Source of the DNA: Paenibacillus_AA sp045062745
Lineage (GTDB): Bacteria > Bacillota > Bacilli > Paenibacillales > NBRC-103111
Assembly (NCBI RefSeq): GCF_045062745.1
Contig: NZ_JBJGED010000026.1
Span: forward strand, 42,266 to 106,265
Direction: 5' to 3'
DNA: 64,000 nt
Shown here: positions 1-8,153 of the stretch, one piece after another
Layout of the letters: the number at the start of each line of letters is the position of its first letter
How positions within the stretch are numbered: the first letter of the stretch is position 1
The notes under the pieces: generated by a model
What the model saw: only the letters and a program-made list of their open reading frames with translations
What the model was told of the DNA's origin: nothing
The model's database searches: none
Program-made: the position numbers and the translations under genes

Positions 1-1581
1 CAGCTGTCCTCCATCCTGCCTTATCTTGACCGGCACGTCGGCACGGGCGAGTCGGATTGGAACGATGAGAACGGTGAGGTGGTGACAGCGAACCGCGGGT
101 CGTACCGAATCGATCTGCTCGCCTATCCGGCGAATAATCCTGAAGCGCTCGGCAAGCCCGTCACGTACCCCGATTACCCGTACGTCCGCAAGTTCGACAT
201 CCGGTCACGCGGTACGATCGACGGGAATCCGGGCAAGGTCGTAACGAAGCAGATGACCGTCTATGTCAGCACGATCAATCCGGTGTTCCGCTATCCGGTT
301 TCCTCAGGTGGTAATTTGCTGCTGAACGGCACGCCGTACATCTTGGGCGACCTTCTCGTCCGCGGTAAAAGCTTGCATGTGAGGGACGAGGCGCAATTCA
401 TCGGAAGCTCGGGCAGCCTGTTCGGCGTAGAGACCGGACTGCCTGCGCTCCGCGGGTTTATTCGGGTCCTAGGCAACGGCGATTCTCAGATCAACACGAA
501 ACGCTATAACAAGACGTCCGTTAACGGAGGCACAGAGACGAGCGAACTGCCGCTCCCGACGTTTTTCACCGAGCAATATTTCCCGTTGGAAGACCCTACC
601 TTGGATGTGGATACAGAGATCGACGTGGACAATTACGTGCTAGACAAGCTCGACGCGGCCAAGCTGCAAGCGCGGCTGGATGCGGGCTTTGGGGAGCAAA
701 ACGTGGACCTGCCCGATCCGGAGCTGTACAATACGACGAAGACGAAGAGTATTTTGTATGACAACATGTGGGTGACTTACCAAGGCCAGGTGACGGTAAA
801 CCCTGGCGCAGGCGAACCGAACGGCGATGTGTTCATTAACAACGGCACTTTGACGCTGTACGACCCGACCCCCCGAGAGGACGACAATCCATATTTGACG
901 CTGAAGCGAGGTTCGCTGTACGTCCGGTCGCAGGACCGCAACCTAGTAGCCGCGGACCTGAGGGGAACGCTCGAGATCGACGACGACCGGTTTGTGGCGG
1001 TGAAGGGCAACGTGACGCTAAACAACGGCTTTAAGTTCCCGCGCGGGACGATGTACATCGACGGCGATCTGAAGATCATCGGGGATATTGCGCTGCAAGG
1101 TACGGTTTACGTGAAAGGCAACGTGGAGCTGAAGGAAATGACGTCGATCAACCGGGATGAAGGAAGAACCGAACTCGTTCCGCTCATTATCGTTGCTTCC
1201 GGGGGAATCGTGCTCGGAAATAACACGAACGTAGACAGCACGAACGGCAGCAGCGATCAGGTACGGGCGTTCCTGTATTCGCAGAAGGGACTGAAGCTGT
1301 ACGGCGTCATTTCCAAGCTTAATTTGCTGGGCGGCGTTCACGGTGAAACGGAGGTCGAGCTGAATGCGGTACGCGGGGAACTGGCCGCCACCGGCAGCGA
1401 TATCAACGAGTACGCCGGCAGATGGACAGGGCCTGTCCCGGAAACCCAGTCGGGCTTGTCGTTCGACAAGGCGCGGCTTCAGATTTTGTACGACAAGAAG
1501 CTGTTCGATCAGCCGCCCGCCGGCATCCCGACTACGCAGCAGTTCCATGTGTTCGGGAAGGACGTCTTGTACTTGCGATAA
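1..1581 (+). CDS. 5'-truncated surface/pilus-associated protein, beta-repeat rich
   Basis: The reading frame is open from the first base of the window, so the gene starts upstream; about 526 residues are visible. No catalytic motif is seen. The middle is rich in short beta-strand-like repeats with conserved Gly/Asn and Val/Ile (LLLNGTPYILGDLLVRG near 300-360, VTLNNGFKFPRGTMYIDGDL near 1010-1070, GTVYVKGNVELKE), as in polymer-forming or right-handed beta-helix proteins and PilX-like minor pilus components. It is followed by a response regulator and a prepilin peptidase, which supports a link to type IV pili or competence pseudopili. The N-terminal part that could show a prepilin signal lies outside the window, so the exact role is open. 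Confidence 0.6.
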   Translation, partial: QLSSILPYLDRHVGTGESDWNDENGEVVTANRGSYRIDLLAYPANNPEALGKPVTYPDYPYVRKFDIRSRGTIDGNPGKVVTKQMTVYVSTINPVFRYPVSSGGNLLLNGTPYILGDLLVRGKSLHVRDEAQFIGSSGSLFGVETGLPALRGFIRVLGNGDSQINTKRYNKTSVNGGTETSELPLPTFFTEQYFPLEDPTLDVDTEIDVDNYVLDKLDAAKLQARLDAGFGEQNVDLPDPELYNTTKTKSILYDNMWVTYQGQVTVNPGAGEPNGDVFINNGTLTLYDPTPREDDNPYLTLKRGSLYVRSQDRNLVAADLRGTLEIDDDRFVAVKGNVTLNNGFKFPRGTMYIDGDLKIIGDIALQGTVYVKGNVELKEMTSINRDEGRTELVPLIIVASGGIVLGNNTNVDSTNGSSDQVRAFLYSQKGLKLYGVISKLNLLGGVHGETEVELNAVRGELAATGSDINEYAGRWTGPVPETQSGLSFDKARLQILYDKKLFDQPPAGIPTTQQFHVFGKDVLYLR

Positions 1582-1657
1582 CGGTTTCATGAGGAAAATG
1601 CGTACAATCAAGCGAGGCCGGCCAGGCCAACCATTCCAGGAAGGAGGCGTCCCCCCA

Positions 1658-3304
1658 ATGTCATTCAACATATTAGTGGTAGACGACACCAAGTTTATGC
1701 GGAAAATGCTGACCGATATATTGAAACAGTACGGGTATCAAGTGGTCGGGGAAGCGGAGAACGGTCGTCAAGCGGTGCAGCGCTATGAGGAGCTTCGTCC
1801 GGACGTGGTGCTGATGGATATTACGATGCCGGAGATGGACGGAATCGATGCGATGAAGGAAATTCGCCGCATCGACTCCGATGCGGTCGTTCTCATCTGC
1901 TCGGCGATGAGCCAGCAGGATCTGATCTCGGATGCGCTCAAGGCGGGCGCGAACGGCTATGTCATGAAGCCGTTCAAGCCCAACCGCGTGAATGAGATCA
2001 TCCGCAAATACGGGTTCCGACGGCCGAACCACGATCCGACGCCCAAAGCGACAGAGGCGCCCGTGGAGGAGCGTCCGGGGCAGCCGGTGGCCGTGCCCGC
2101 GCCGGAGCCGGAGCTGGAAGCGACGGTTGCGACGGAAAGCCCGGAGCCAACGGCTGCGGCATCGGATGCGGAACCGCGGGTGGTTTCGGAGCTGGGGCAA
2201 GTGCCGGAAGAAGCGGTGGCGGAGGAGAGCGTGGAACTGCCGGCTGTAGCGCTGGAGCCGGAGTCGGAGCCGGTGCTGGAGCCGGAGGAGCATCGGCTGG
2301 AACTGTCGGAGCTGGAGTCGGAGTCGGAGGAGCAACGGCTGGAACAGTCGGTGCGGGAGGCGATGCCAGAGTCAGTAGAAGAGGCAGAGGCGGATCCGGT
2401 GGCGGAGGCAGAGGAAGTTGCTGCAGAGGAGAGTGCGGAACTCCCGGCCGTCTCGCCGGAGCTGGAGCTTGCGGCCGGGACCGATGCCGAGGAGGAGAGT
2501 CTGGAGCTGGCGGCTGTCAAGCCGGAACCAGAGTCACAGGCTGCTCTGATCGAGGAAATGTCGGTACTGGCAGCTGTTGAGACGCCGGTTGCCTTGGAAC
2601 CCGAGTCGACGCAGGAGGAAGAGCTGCAAGAGCCGGCGAGCCTTGCGAGCTCGGACGAGGCGGCTGAGGCTGGCGATCTCGTCTTGCCACTATCCATCCT
2701 CGAGCAGCCGAGCGTAGCGGAGCTGAGCCTGGCTGAGCTGAACGAGCTGACGCTCGAGCTGGCGGCGGCCGAGCCGGACGAATCGGAAGCGCTTCAAGCC
2801 GATTCCGTGCCGGCCCTGGAGACGGATGCCGACCTGGATCCGGAGCCCGAGCCGGAGCTTGAGCAAGTAGCTGAGCCGGCGCTCGAACAAGCGGCTGAGC
2901 CAGTTCTCGAGCCGGAGCTTGTCGAAACGGAGCCGCAGCCGGAAAGTGCGGCGAACGAACCCAAGCCGGTTCAAGATTGGATGGAAGCCGGCAAGCGGGC
3001 TTTCAAGACGGTGGAAGGCGGCAAAATCATTAACTTATTCAGGGGGAATGGACCGATGAAGAACTTCACCAGCAGCTACATGTGCAATTGGAATGAAGAG
3101 GTTAACGGAGAAATGTCGCAATTCCTGGTCATCGCCACGGAAGCCGAGAACAAAATTTCCATCGAAGTGCTTACCAACGGCAATGAGCGGCAAACGATTC
3201 ATTTGTCGATCGACGGGTTCAACCAGCTGGGCGCCTGGCTGCAGGACAAGCTCAGTAACGGCGCGCCGAGTGTGCGAGAGCTGTCGAAGCGGGAGAACTA
3301 TTAA
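1658..3304 (+). CDS. CheY-like response regulator with long acidic linker and extra C-terminal domain
   Basis: The start is the ATG at 1658, 11 bases after AAGGAGG (1641-1647); the frame is open further upstream but that part is out-of-frame overlap with the previous gene. Residues 1-120 are a receiver domain with acidic pair D9/D10, phosphoacceptor D54, S82 and K104. Residues about 125-450 are a low-complexity linker made almost only of Glu, Pro, Ala, Leu, Val and Ser. A compact domain follows (467-548, about 82 residues) that I do not recognise. No DNA-binding domain is visible, so output is probably through protein contacts, as for chemotaxis or twitching regulators. The next genes are a prepilin peptidase and an MCP. 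An in-frame ATG at 3056 behind AGGGGGA could start the C-terminal domain alone. Confidence 0.8.
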   Translation: MSFNILVVDDTKFMRKMLTDILKQYGYQVVGEAENGRQAVQRYEELRPDVVLMDITMPEMDGIDAMKEIRRIDSDAVVLICSAMSQQDLISDALKAGANGYVMKPFKPNRVNEIIRKYGFRRPNHDPTPKATEAPVEERPGQPVAVPAPEPELEATVATESPEPTAAASDAEPRVVSELGQVPEEAVAEESVELPAVALEPESEPVLEPEEHRLELSELESESEEQRLEQSVREAMPESVEEAEADPVAEAEEVAAEESAELPAVSPELELAAGTDAEEESLELAAVKPEPESQAALIEEMSVLAAVETPVALEPESTQEEELQEPASLASSDEAAEAGDLVLPLSILEQPSVAELSLAELNELTLELAAAEPDESEALQADSVPALETDADLDPEPEPELEQVAEPALEQAAEPVLEPELVETEPQPESAANEPKPVQDWMEAGKRAFKTVEGGKIINLFRGNGPMKNFTSSYMCNWNEEVNGEMSQFLVIATEAENKISIEVLTNGNERQTIHLSIDGFNQLGAWLQDKLSNGAPSVRELSKRENY

Positions 3305-3332
3305 TAGGTAAGGTCAAGGGGAGGCAATCGGA

Positions 3333-4115
3333 ATGGATTGGGAAAACGGGACTTGGATCTTCACGATCCCGCTGTTCATCATCGGAGCCGTGTTCGGGTC
3401 GTTCTTCAACGTAGTCGGCCTTCGCGTACCGAAGGGCGAATCGATCGTCGCCCCTCGGTCCAGCTGCGGCAGCTGCAAGAAGCAGCTGAGCGCCGTCGAT
3501 CTGCTGCCGATCCTAGGCTGGTTCATCCGGCGTGGCCGATGCCATTACTGCGGCGTCTCGCTCTCCCCGGTCTATCTGCTCGGCGAGCTGGCGGGAGGGC
3601 TGCTGTTCGCGGCGCTGCCGTTCCTGGTCTCCCCCCGGGAGCTGTGGATCGCCTACCCGCTCGTGTCCGTGCTGCTCATCTTGACGGTCAGCGACCTGAA
3701 ATACATGCTGCTGCCGAACAAGATCATCTATCCGGCGATGCTGCTGTTCGTCGCACTGCGGCTCATCCTCCACCCGCTCCCGCTATGGCAATATGCCGCG
3801 GGCTTTGTGATCGGAGGCGGCGCGCTGCTGAGCGTATCGGTAGTGGCCGTTTGGATGGGGAAGCCGGCGATGGGGTTCGGCGACATCCGGCTAATGGCCC
3901 TCGTAGGCCTCGTGATGGGGCTCAAGCTGGTGCTCCTATGCGTCTTCCTGTCCGCCCTGCTCGGCAGCGTCATTGGGCTCGCCCTTATCGCCTCGGGCCG
4001 ACTGGACCGGAAGTCCCCGATGCCGTACGGACCGTTTATTGCGTTCGGCTGCCTGGTCTGCTTCTTTTTCGGAGATCGATTATTGAATTGGTACGTCGAC
4101 CTCATCGTTTGGTAA
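3333..4115 (+). CDS. Prepilin peptidase / N-methyltransferase (A24 family)
   Basis: This is a 260-residue polytopic membrane aspartyl protease that cleaves type IV prepilin or pseudopilin leader peptides. The N-terminal domain has the two CxxC pairs of the family (C45/C48 and C70/C73) and the usual GSFFNVV segment. The catalytic aspartates are D121 (in SDLKYMLLPN) and D184 in the GxGD motif, here GFGD with Ile-Arg following. At least six hydrophobic segments follow residue 80. AAGGGGAGG at 3317-3325 supports the ATG start. It follows the response regulator by 28 bp and probably shares its transcript. Equivalent to PilD/ComC; which pilin it serves cannot be told from the window. Confidence 0.93.
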   Translation: MDWENGTWIFTIPLFIIGAVFGSFFNVVGLRVPKGESIVAPRSSCGSCKKQLSAVDLLPILGWFIRRGRCHYCGVSLSPVYLLGELAGGLLFAALPFLVSPRELWIAYPLVSVLLILTVSDLKYMLLPNKIIYPAMLLFVALRLILHPLPLWQYAAGFVIGGGALLSVSVVAVWMGKPAMGFGDIRLMALVGLVMGLKLVLLCVFLSALLGSVIGLALIASGRLDRKSPMPYGPFIAFGCLVCFFFGDRLLNWYVDLIVW

Positions 4116-4168
4116 GTTTAAATTCAACCCCACATTATGCATCATAAGTAAAGCGAGGTCGAAGAACG

Positions 4169-5428
4169 ATGAATTGGTTCCGTTCCCTATCGTTTAGAGC
4201 GAAACTGCAGATTGGGTCCTATGTGGTCATTACCTTTTATACGGCTGTGCTGTTGATTCTGATGCTCACCGGCGACGTGAATTTGATCTTCGGCATCAGC
4301 GCCTGTGTGGTGCTCTTCGTGGGCAGCTTCCCCTACGTAGGTTGGCTGGAGCGTATGCTGACCGAGCCGATCGACAACGTCTCCCGCATCGCCATGAACA
4401 TCGCCAAGGGCGATTTCACCCAGACGGTCGAAGCTCATTCCAAGGACGCGCTCGGCGATATGGGCCGCTCGTTCAACGCGATGATCGTCAAGCTGAAGGA
4501 GCTGCTGAACGAGACGGCTTCCATCTCCAAGCATGTAGCCGACTCGAGCCGGGATATTTATTACAAAAACGAAGGCATCAATACGATGCTGGTGGAATCG
4601 ACGAGCTCCGTTACGAATCTCGCTCAGGGTGCGAACGAAATATCGACCGGCGTCTTCAAAAGCTTTTCCGTGGTGAAGGACATCGAGACGAAGGTAACGG
4701 ATTATGTAGGCTCGACGAAAGAAATGAACCGCCGCTGCGAGCAGACCCTGGTGTTGGTGGAGAAAGGGATGCAGGCGGTGGAGAGCCAGGCGGAGAGCGT
4801 CAAACATAACGTGATCGCGACGAGCAATGTCTCCGGGACGATCGACGAGCTAGTGAAGGAAGCGGCAGGCATCAGCCAAATCACGAGAGCGATCTCCGAG
4901 ATCGCCGAACAAACGAACCTGCTGTCGCTGAACGCCTCTATCGAGGCGGCACGAGCGGGCGAGCATGGCCGCGGGTTCTCCGTCGTCGCCCAAGAGGTGC
5001 GCAAGCTGGCGGAGGAATCGTCCCGCAAGGCGAAGGAAGTGTTCCATCTCGTGCGCAACATTGAGAACGGGATCCGCCAAGCGCTGCAGAACATCCAGAT
5101 TAATGAAGACATCGCCAAGCGGCAGAGCCAGTCCATCGAAGAGACAGAGAAGGTGTTCGGCGAAATGGTGGAAGCGATCCAATTCATCACGGCGCGCATG
5201 CATGAGTTTACCGGCGAGAGCCAGAAGATGCTGGAATCGGCCAAAGTGATCACCGGCACGATGGAGAACATCTCGGCGATTACCCAGCAGTCGGCGGCGG
5301 GCACGGAGCAAGTGTCGTCGTCCATGATGGAACAGACGCGATCGGTCAAAGCGGTAGTTACGCAATCCGAACAGATGCTGCGCATGGTCACTCAGCTGCA
5401 GCGGACGATTCAGATTTTCAAGCTGTGA
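4169..5428 (+). CDS. Methyl-accepting chemotaxis-type signal transducer without large sensor domain
   Basis: 419 residues. Two adjacent transmembrane segments lie near residues 15-60, followed directly by a HAMP domain (EPIDNVSRIAMNIAKGDF) and a long coiled-coil signalling domain with the MCP hairpin (AISEIAEQTNLLSLNASIEAARAGE, residues about 235-265). There is almost no extracellular loop, so any input must be sensed in the membrane or cytoplasm, or the protein acts as a scaffold. It stands next to a receiver protein and prepilin peptidase, so a role in a pilus- or motility-related chemosensory pathway is likely by inference. The 3' end overlaps the convergent DUF5658 gene by 11 bp. Confidence 0.9.
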   Translation: MNWFRSLSFRAKLQIGSYVVITFYTAVLLILMLTGDVNLIFGISACVVLFVGSFPYVGWLERMLTEPIDNVSRIAMNIAKGDFTQTVEAHSKDALGDMGRSFNAMIVKLKELLNETASISKHVADSSRDIYYKNEGINTMLVESTSSVTNLAQGANEISTGVFKSFSVVKDIETKVTDYVGSTKEMNRRCEQTLVLVEKGMQAVESQAESVKHNVIATSNVSGTIDELVKEAAGISQITRAISEIAEQTNLLSLNASIEAARAGEHGRGFSVVAQEVRKLAEESSRKAKEVFHLVRNIENGIRQALQNIQINEDIAKRQSQSIEETEKVFGEMVEAIQFITARMHEFTGESQKMLESAKVITGTMENISAITQQSAAGTEQVSSSMMEQTRSVKAVVTQSEQMLRMVTQLQRTIQIFKL

Positions 5429-5723
5429 GCTGAAGGGCCGACGAGATCCAATAGTAATGCAGGAGCAACACGCAGCCGTAGACGACGACGGACAATTGGA
5501 ACAAGCGGCGGATGTAGAGCCGCCCGCCTGCTCTCGCGACAAGGAAGAAAAGCGACAAGGGGAGCACAATTTTGCAGCCATAGAAGAGCAGCATGCTGTT
5601 ATCGTACACTAGACGCATCAGGGGGTTGGCCTCGTTGATGAGCTGAAGCCGCAGCCCGACATCGGTCAGGAAGGCGTCGAGCAGGCTCGCGAGGCAGACG
5701 AAGGCGATCAGCCATCGATTCAT
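5418..5723 (-). CDS. Small membrane protein, DUF5658-like
   Basis: 101 residues with three to four hydrophobic segments covering nearly the whole chain; the pattern DAFLTDVGL near the N-terminus followed by EANPLMRLVY resembles DUF5658 membrane proteins (recognition from memory). A perfect AAGGAGG lies 6 bases before the ATG on the minus strand. It is convergent with and overlaps the MCP gene. Function unknown. Confidence 0.75.
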   Translation of the reverse strand: MNRWLIAFVCLASLLDAFLTDVGLRLQLINEANPLMRLVYDNSMLLFYGCKIVLPLSLFFLVARAGGRLYIRRLFQLSVVVYGCVLLLHYYWISSALQLTA

Positions 5724-5884
5724 GAATAACCTCCTTCATGGGATCGGCGTGTATCTACTATTTTAGTCGATTTCTTCCTCTCTATTCAATAACATCCCTA
5801 TGGGCCTTGATTCCTAAAAAAACGACACCGCTTTCCCGCTGGGAGGCGGTTAATCGGCGTGCTGCAATGCTGCGAAGTTTTCCA

Positions 5885-5913
5885 TTGATAAATGATGTCG
5901 AAAAAGATAAAAT
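5885..5913 (+). promoter_or_regulatory. SigA-type promoter of gdhA
   Basis: TTGATA (5885-5890), 17-bp spacer, TAAAAT (5908-5913), about 60 bp before the gdhA start. AAGGAG precedes the ATG. Position and near-consensus boxes are seen directly; function is inferred. Confidence 0.65.
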
Positions 5914-5973
5914 ACTAACTATCTTACATGAGGTGTTAGATGAGATTAAGATAAAGAGAAGGAGAATCGGTGG

Positions 5974-7323
5974 ATGAATGCAGCAAGGAAGTATGTAGCG
6001 GAAGTGTTTGAGACAGTCAAGCTTCGCAATCCTGGGGAACTGGAGTTTCATCAGGCGGTACAGGAAATTCTGGAATCGCTTGTGCCGGTATTCGAGAAGC
6101 ATCCGCATTACCGCGAGGCGGGGATCCTCGAGCGGATCGTGGAGCCTGAGCGCGTCATTTCGTTTCGCGTGCCGTGGGTCGACGACAACGGCAAGGTTCG
6201 CGTCAACCGTGGGTTCCGGGTGCAATTCAACAGTGCGATCGGCCCTTATAAGGGAGGACTGCGGTTTCACCCTTCGGTGAGCGCCAGCATCATCAAGTTC
6301 CTCGGCTTCGAGCAGACGTTCAAGAACTCGTTGACCGGGCAAGCGATCGGCGGAGGCAAGGGCGGTTCGGACTTCGATCCGAAGGGCAAATCCGACGGTG
6401 AAGTGATGCGCTTCACGCAAAGCTTCATGACGGAGCTGTATAAATATTTGGGGCAGGACACCGACGTGCCGGCCGGCGACATCGGGGTAGGCGGCCGCGA
6501 AATCGGCTATATGTACGGACAGTACAAACGGATCCGCGGGGCTTTCGAAGCCGGCGTGCTGACCGGCAAAGGGCTGCTGTACGGCGGCAGCTTGGCCCGG
6601 ACCGAAGCGACGGGGTATGGCGTCGTGTACTTCGTGGACGAGATGCTTCGCTCGAGCGGGTTGCATATGGAAGGCAGCACGGTGATAGTCTCCGGGTCGG
6701 GCAACGTGTCGATCTACGCGATTGAGAAAGCGTCCCGCTTGGGCGCGAAGGTCGTCGCTTGCAGCGATTCCAACGGGTACGTGTACGATGCGGACGGCAT
6801 CAACCTGGACACGTTGAAGCGAATCAAGGAAGTCGAGCGCGGCCGCTTGAGCGAATACGTCAGCTTCCATCCGAACGCGCAGTATAAGGAAGGCTGCTCC
6901 GGCATCTGGTCGATTCCGTGCGATATCGCGCTGCCTTGTGCCACGCAGAACGAGATCGACGAGCAGGCGGCGCGAGAGCTGGTGGCGAACGGCGTGAAGG
7001 CTGTCGCCGAGGGGGCGAACATGCCTTCGACCTTGGAAGCGATCGACGTCTTCCATCAGAACCAGGTGCTGTTCGGTCCGGCGAAGGCGGCGAACGCAGG
7101 GGGCGTGGCCGTTTCCGCGCTGGAGATGTCTCAGAACAGCATGCGGCAGTCCTGGACGTTCCACGAGGTGGACGCCAAGCTGCACGAGATCATGAAGACG
7201 ATTTACCAGAACAGCATGGAGGCGGCGGCCGAATATGGCCACGAGGGCAACCTGGTGGTCGGCGCGAACATCGCCGGCTTCCTGAAAGTCGCCAACGCCA
7301 TGATCGCGCAAGGCGTGGTGTAA
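5974..7323 (+). CDS. gdhA: NADP-type glutamate dehydrogenase
   Basis: 449 residues, the standard length of the hexameric NADP-dependent enzyme that aminates 2-oxoglutarate to glutamate. Family motifs are intact: GPYKGGLRFHPSV (about 89-101), GGGKGGSDFDPKGKSDGE (about 126-143) with the catalytic lysine region, and the dinucleotide-binding VSGSGNVSIYA (about 239-249). It has its own promoter and a strong terminator, so it is monocistronic and serves ammonia assimilation in the cytoplasm. Nothing unusual was seen. Confidence 0.97.
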   Translation: MNAARKYVAEVFETVKLRNPGELEFHQAVQEILESLVPVFEKHPHYREAGILERIVEPERVISFRVPWVDDNGKVRVNRGFRVQFNSAIGPYKGGLRFHPSVSASIIKFLGFEQTFKNSLTGQAIGGGKGGSDFDPKGKSDGEVMRFTQSFMTELYKYLGQDTDVPAGDIGVGGREIGYMYGQYKRIRGAFEAGVLTGKGLLYGGSLARTEATGYGVVYFVDEMLRSSGLHMEGSTVIVSGSGNVSIYAIEKASRLGAKVVACSDSNGYVYDADGINLDTLKRIKEVERGRLSEYVSFHPNAQYKEGCSGIWSIPCDIALPCATQNEIDEQAARELVANGVKAVAEGANMPSTLEAIDVFHQNQVLFGPAKAANAGGVAVSALEMSQNSMRQSWTFHEVDAKLHEIMKTIYQNSMEAAAEYGHEGNLVVGANIAGFLKVANAMIAQGVV

Positions 7324-7334
7324 GGAGTTTATTG

Positions 7335-7373
7335 CAGCCTGACCAAGAGGGGTACTTGGTCAGGCTGTTTTTT
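7335..7373 (+). terminator. Rho-independent terminator of gdhA
   Basis: A perfect 13-bp stem (7335-7347 with 7355-7367) and 7-nt loop are followed by a run of T. It lies 12 bp after the gdhA stop. Confidence 0.93.
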
Positions 7374-7480
7374 GTTGGGGGCGGCAGATAGACGGACCGA
7401 TGATGGCTCGATGTGGTTCGGTGCCGTGCCCCAATCAATGGATTTAATGCTATCGCCGGTCTCGCCGACTGCAACCTCTA

Positions 7481-8003
7481 TGCTCCATAGTAGATTGTCT
7501 ACTTTCAGCCCACCGGCACTCAACCTATACGCTCAAAGATTATGTACCCTGCTGGCCAATCGCGCTCGATTCCCCCTCCAGTAACACGATTATTCCGGCT
7601 TATTCCCTTCTGTGCTCCAAAGTAGGTTTATTACTCTACAGTCCCGCCGAAGCCCGACTTCAATGCTCCAAAGTAAATTTATTACTCTACAGTCCCGCCG
7701 AAGCCCGACTTCAATGCTTCAAAGTAAATTTATTACTCTACAGTCCCGCCGAGGCCCGATTTCAGTGCTCCAAAGTAGATTTATTACTCTACAGTCCCGC
7801 TGAGGCCCGACTTCAGTGCTCCAAAGTACATTTTTTACTCTACAGCCCCCGAGGCCCGACTTCAGTGCTCCAAAGTAGATTTATTACTCTACAGTCCCGC
7901 CGAAGCCCGACTTCAGTGCTCCAAAGTAGATTTTTTACTCTACAGTCCCGCCGAAGCCCGACTTCAGTGCTCCAAAGTAGATTTTTTACTCTACAGTCCC
8001 GCC
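7481..8003. repeat. 51-bp tandem repeat array (about eight units plus one degenerate unit)
   Basis: Units begin with TGCTCCAAAGTA at 7613, 7664, 7715, 7766, 7817, 7866, 7917 and 7968: exact 51-bp periods except one 49-bp unit with a 2-bp deletion. The last unit is partial. A diverged unit starts at 7481. Each unit holds an AT-rich core with a short dyad (GTAGA..TCTAC around TTTATTAC) and a GC-rich part (CAGTCCCGCCGAAGCCCGAC). Because 51 is divisible by three, both strands stay open across parts of the array, but there is no ribosome binding site or non-repetitive coding part. The stretch 7374-8092 holds no gene that I can support. Confidence 0.95.
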
Positions 8004-8092
8004 ACCCACTTTTGCATAAGACCACGCCACTAGTACATTTTCCCATTCTCCCACACTTCATGCACTCGTTTGCATGAAATTGCAAAACACCT

Positions 8093-8121
8093 GTGACAAT
8101 CGGTTCGGATAGGAGTATAGT
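8093..8121 (+). promoter_or_regulatory. SigA-type promoter of the ABC exporter operon
   Basis: GTGACA (8093-8098), 17-bp spacer, TATAGT (8116-8121), 33 bp before the ATG at 8154, which has AGGAGGG 6 bases upstream. Confidence 0.7.
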
Positions 8122-8153
8122 TTAGTAGTAAAGCTTCATGAGGAGGGTCGGGG

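Noticed and set aside
1364..1657. Upstream extension of the response regulator frame
   Set aside because: It overlaps the surface-protein gene in another frame; the receiver domain begins right at the ATG at 1658 behind AAGGAGG.
5813..5860. Terminator-like hairpin on the minus strand upstream of gdhA
   Set aside because: A stem with a T-run exists on the minus strand, but no minus-strand gene lies upstream to be terminated; too weak to call.
5738..5977. Small plus-strand ORF before gdhA (79 codons)
   Set aside because: It contains the gdhA promoter and a hairpin, has no good ribosome site and resembles nothing.
5782..7311. Long minus-strand ORF (509 codons) opposite gdhA
   Set aside because: gdhA is certain on the plus strand; the antisense frame is open because of GC-rich codon use and has no ribosome site or protein-like pattern. 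The same applies to long antisense frames at 20949-22496, 23312-24937, 45517-46692, 51647-53131 and 53192-54628.
7613..8003. CRISPR array
   Set aside because: Units are tandem without unique spacers, and no cas genes are present.
7612..8085. Repetitive peptides encoded in both strands of the 51-bp array
   Set aside because: The frames exist only because the period is a multiple of three; there is no ribosome site or start context, and the frame breaks at the 49-bp unit.
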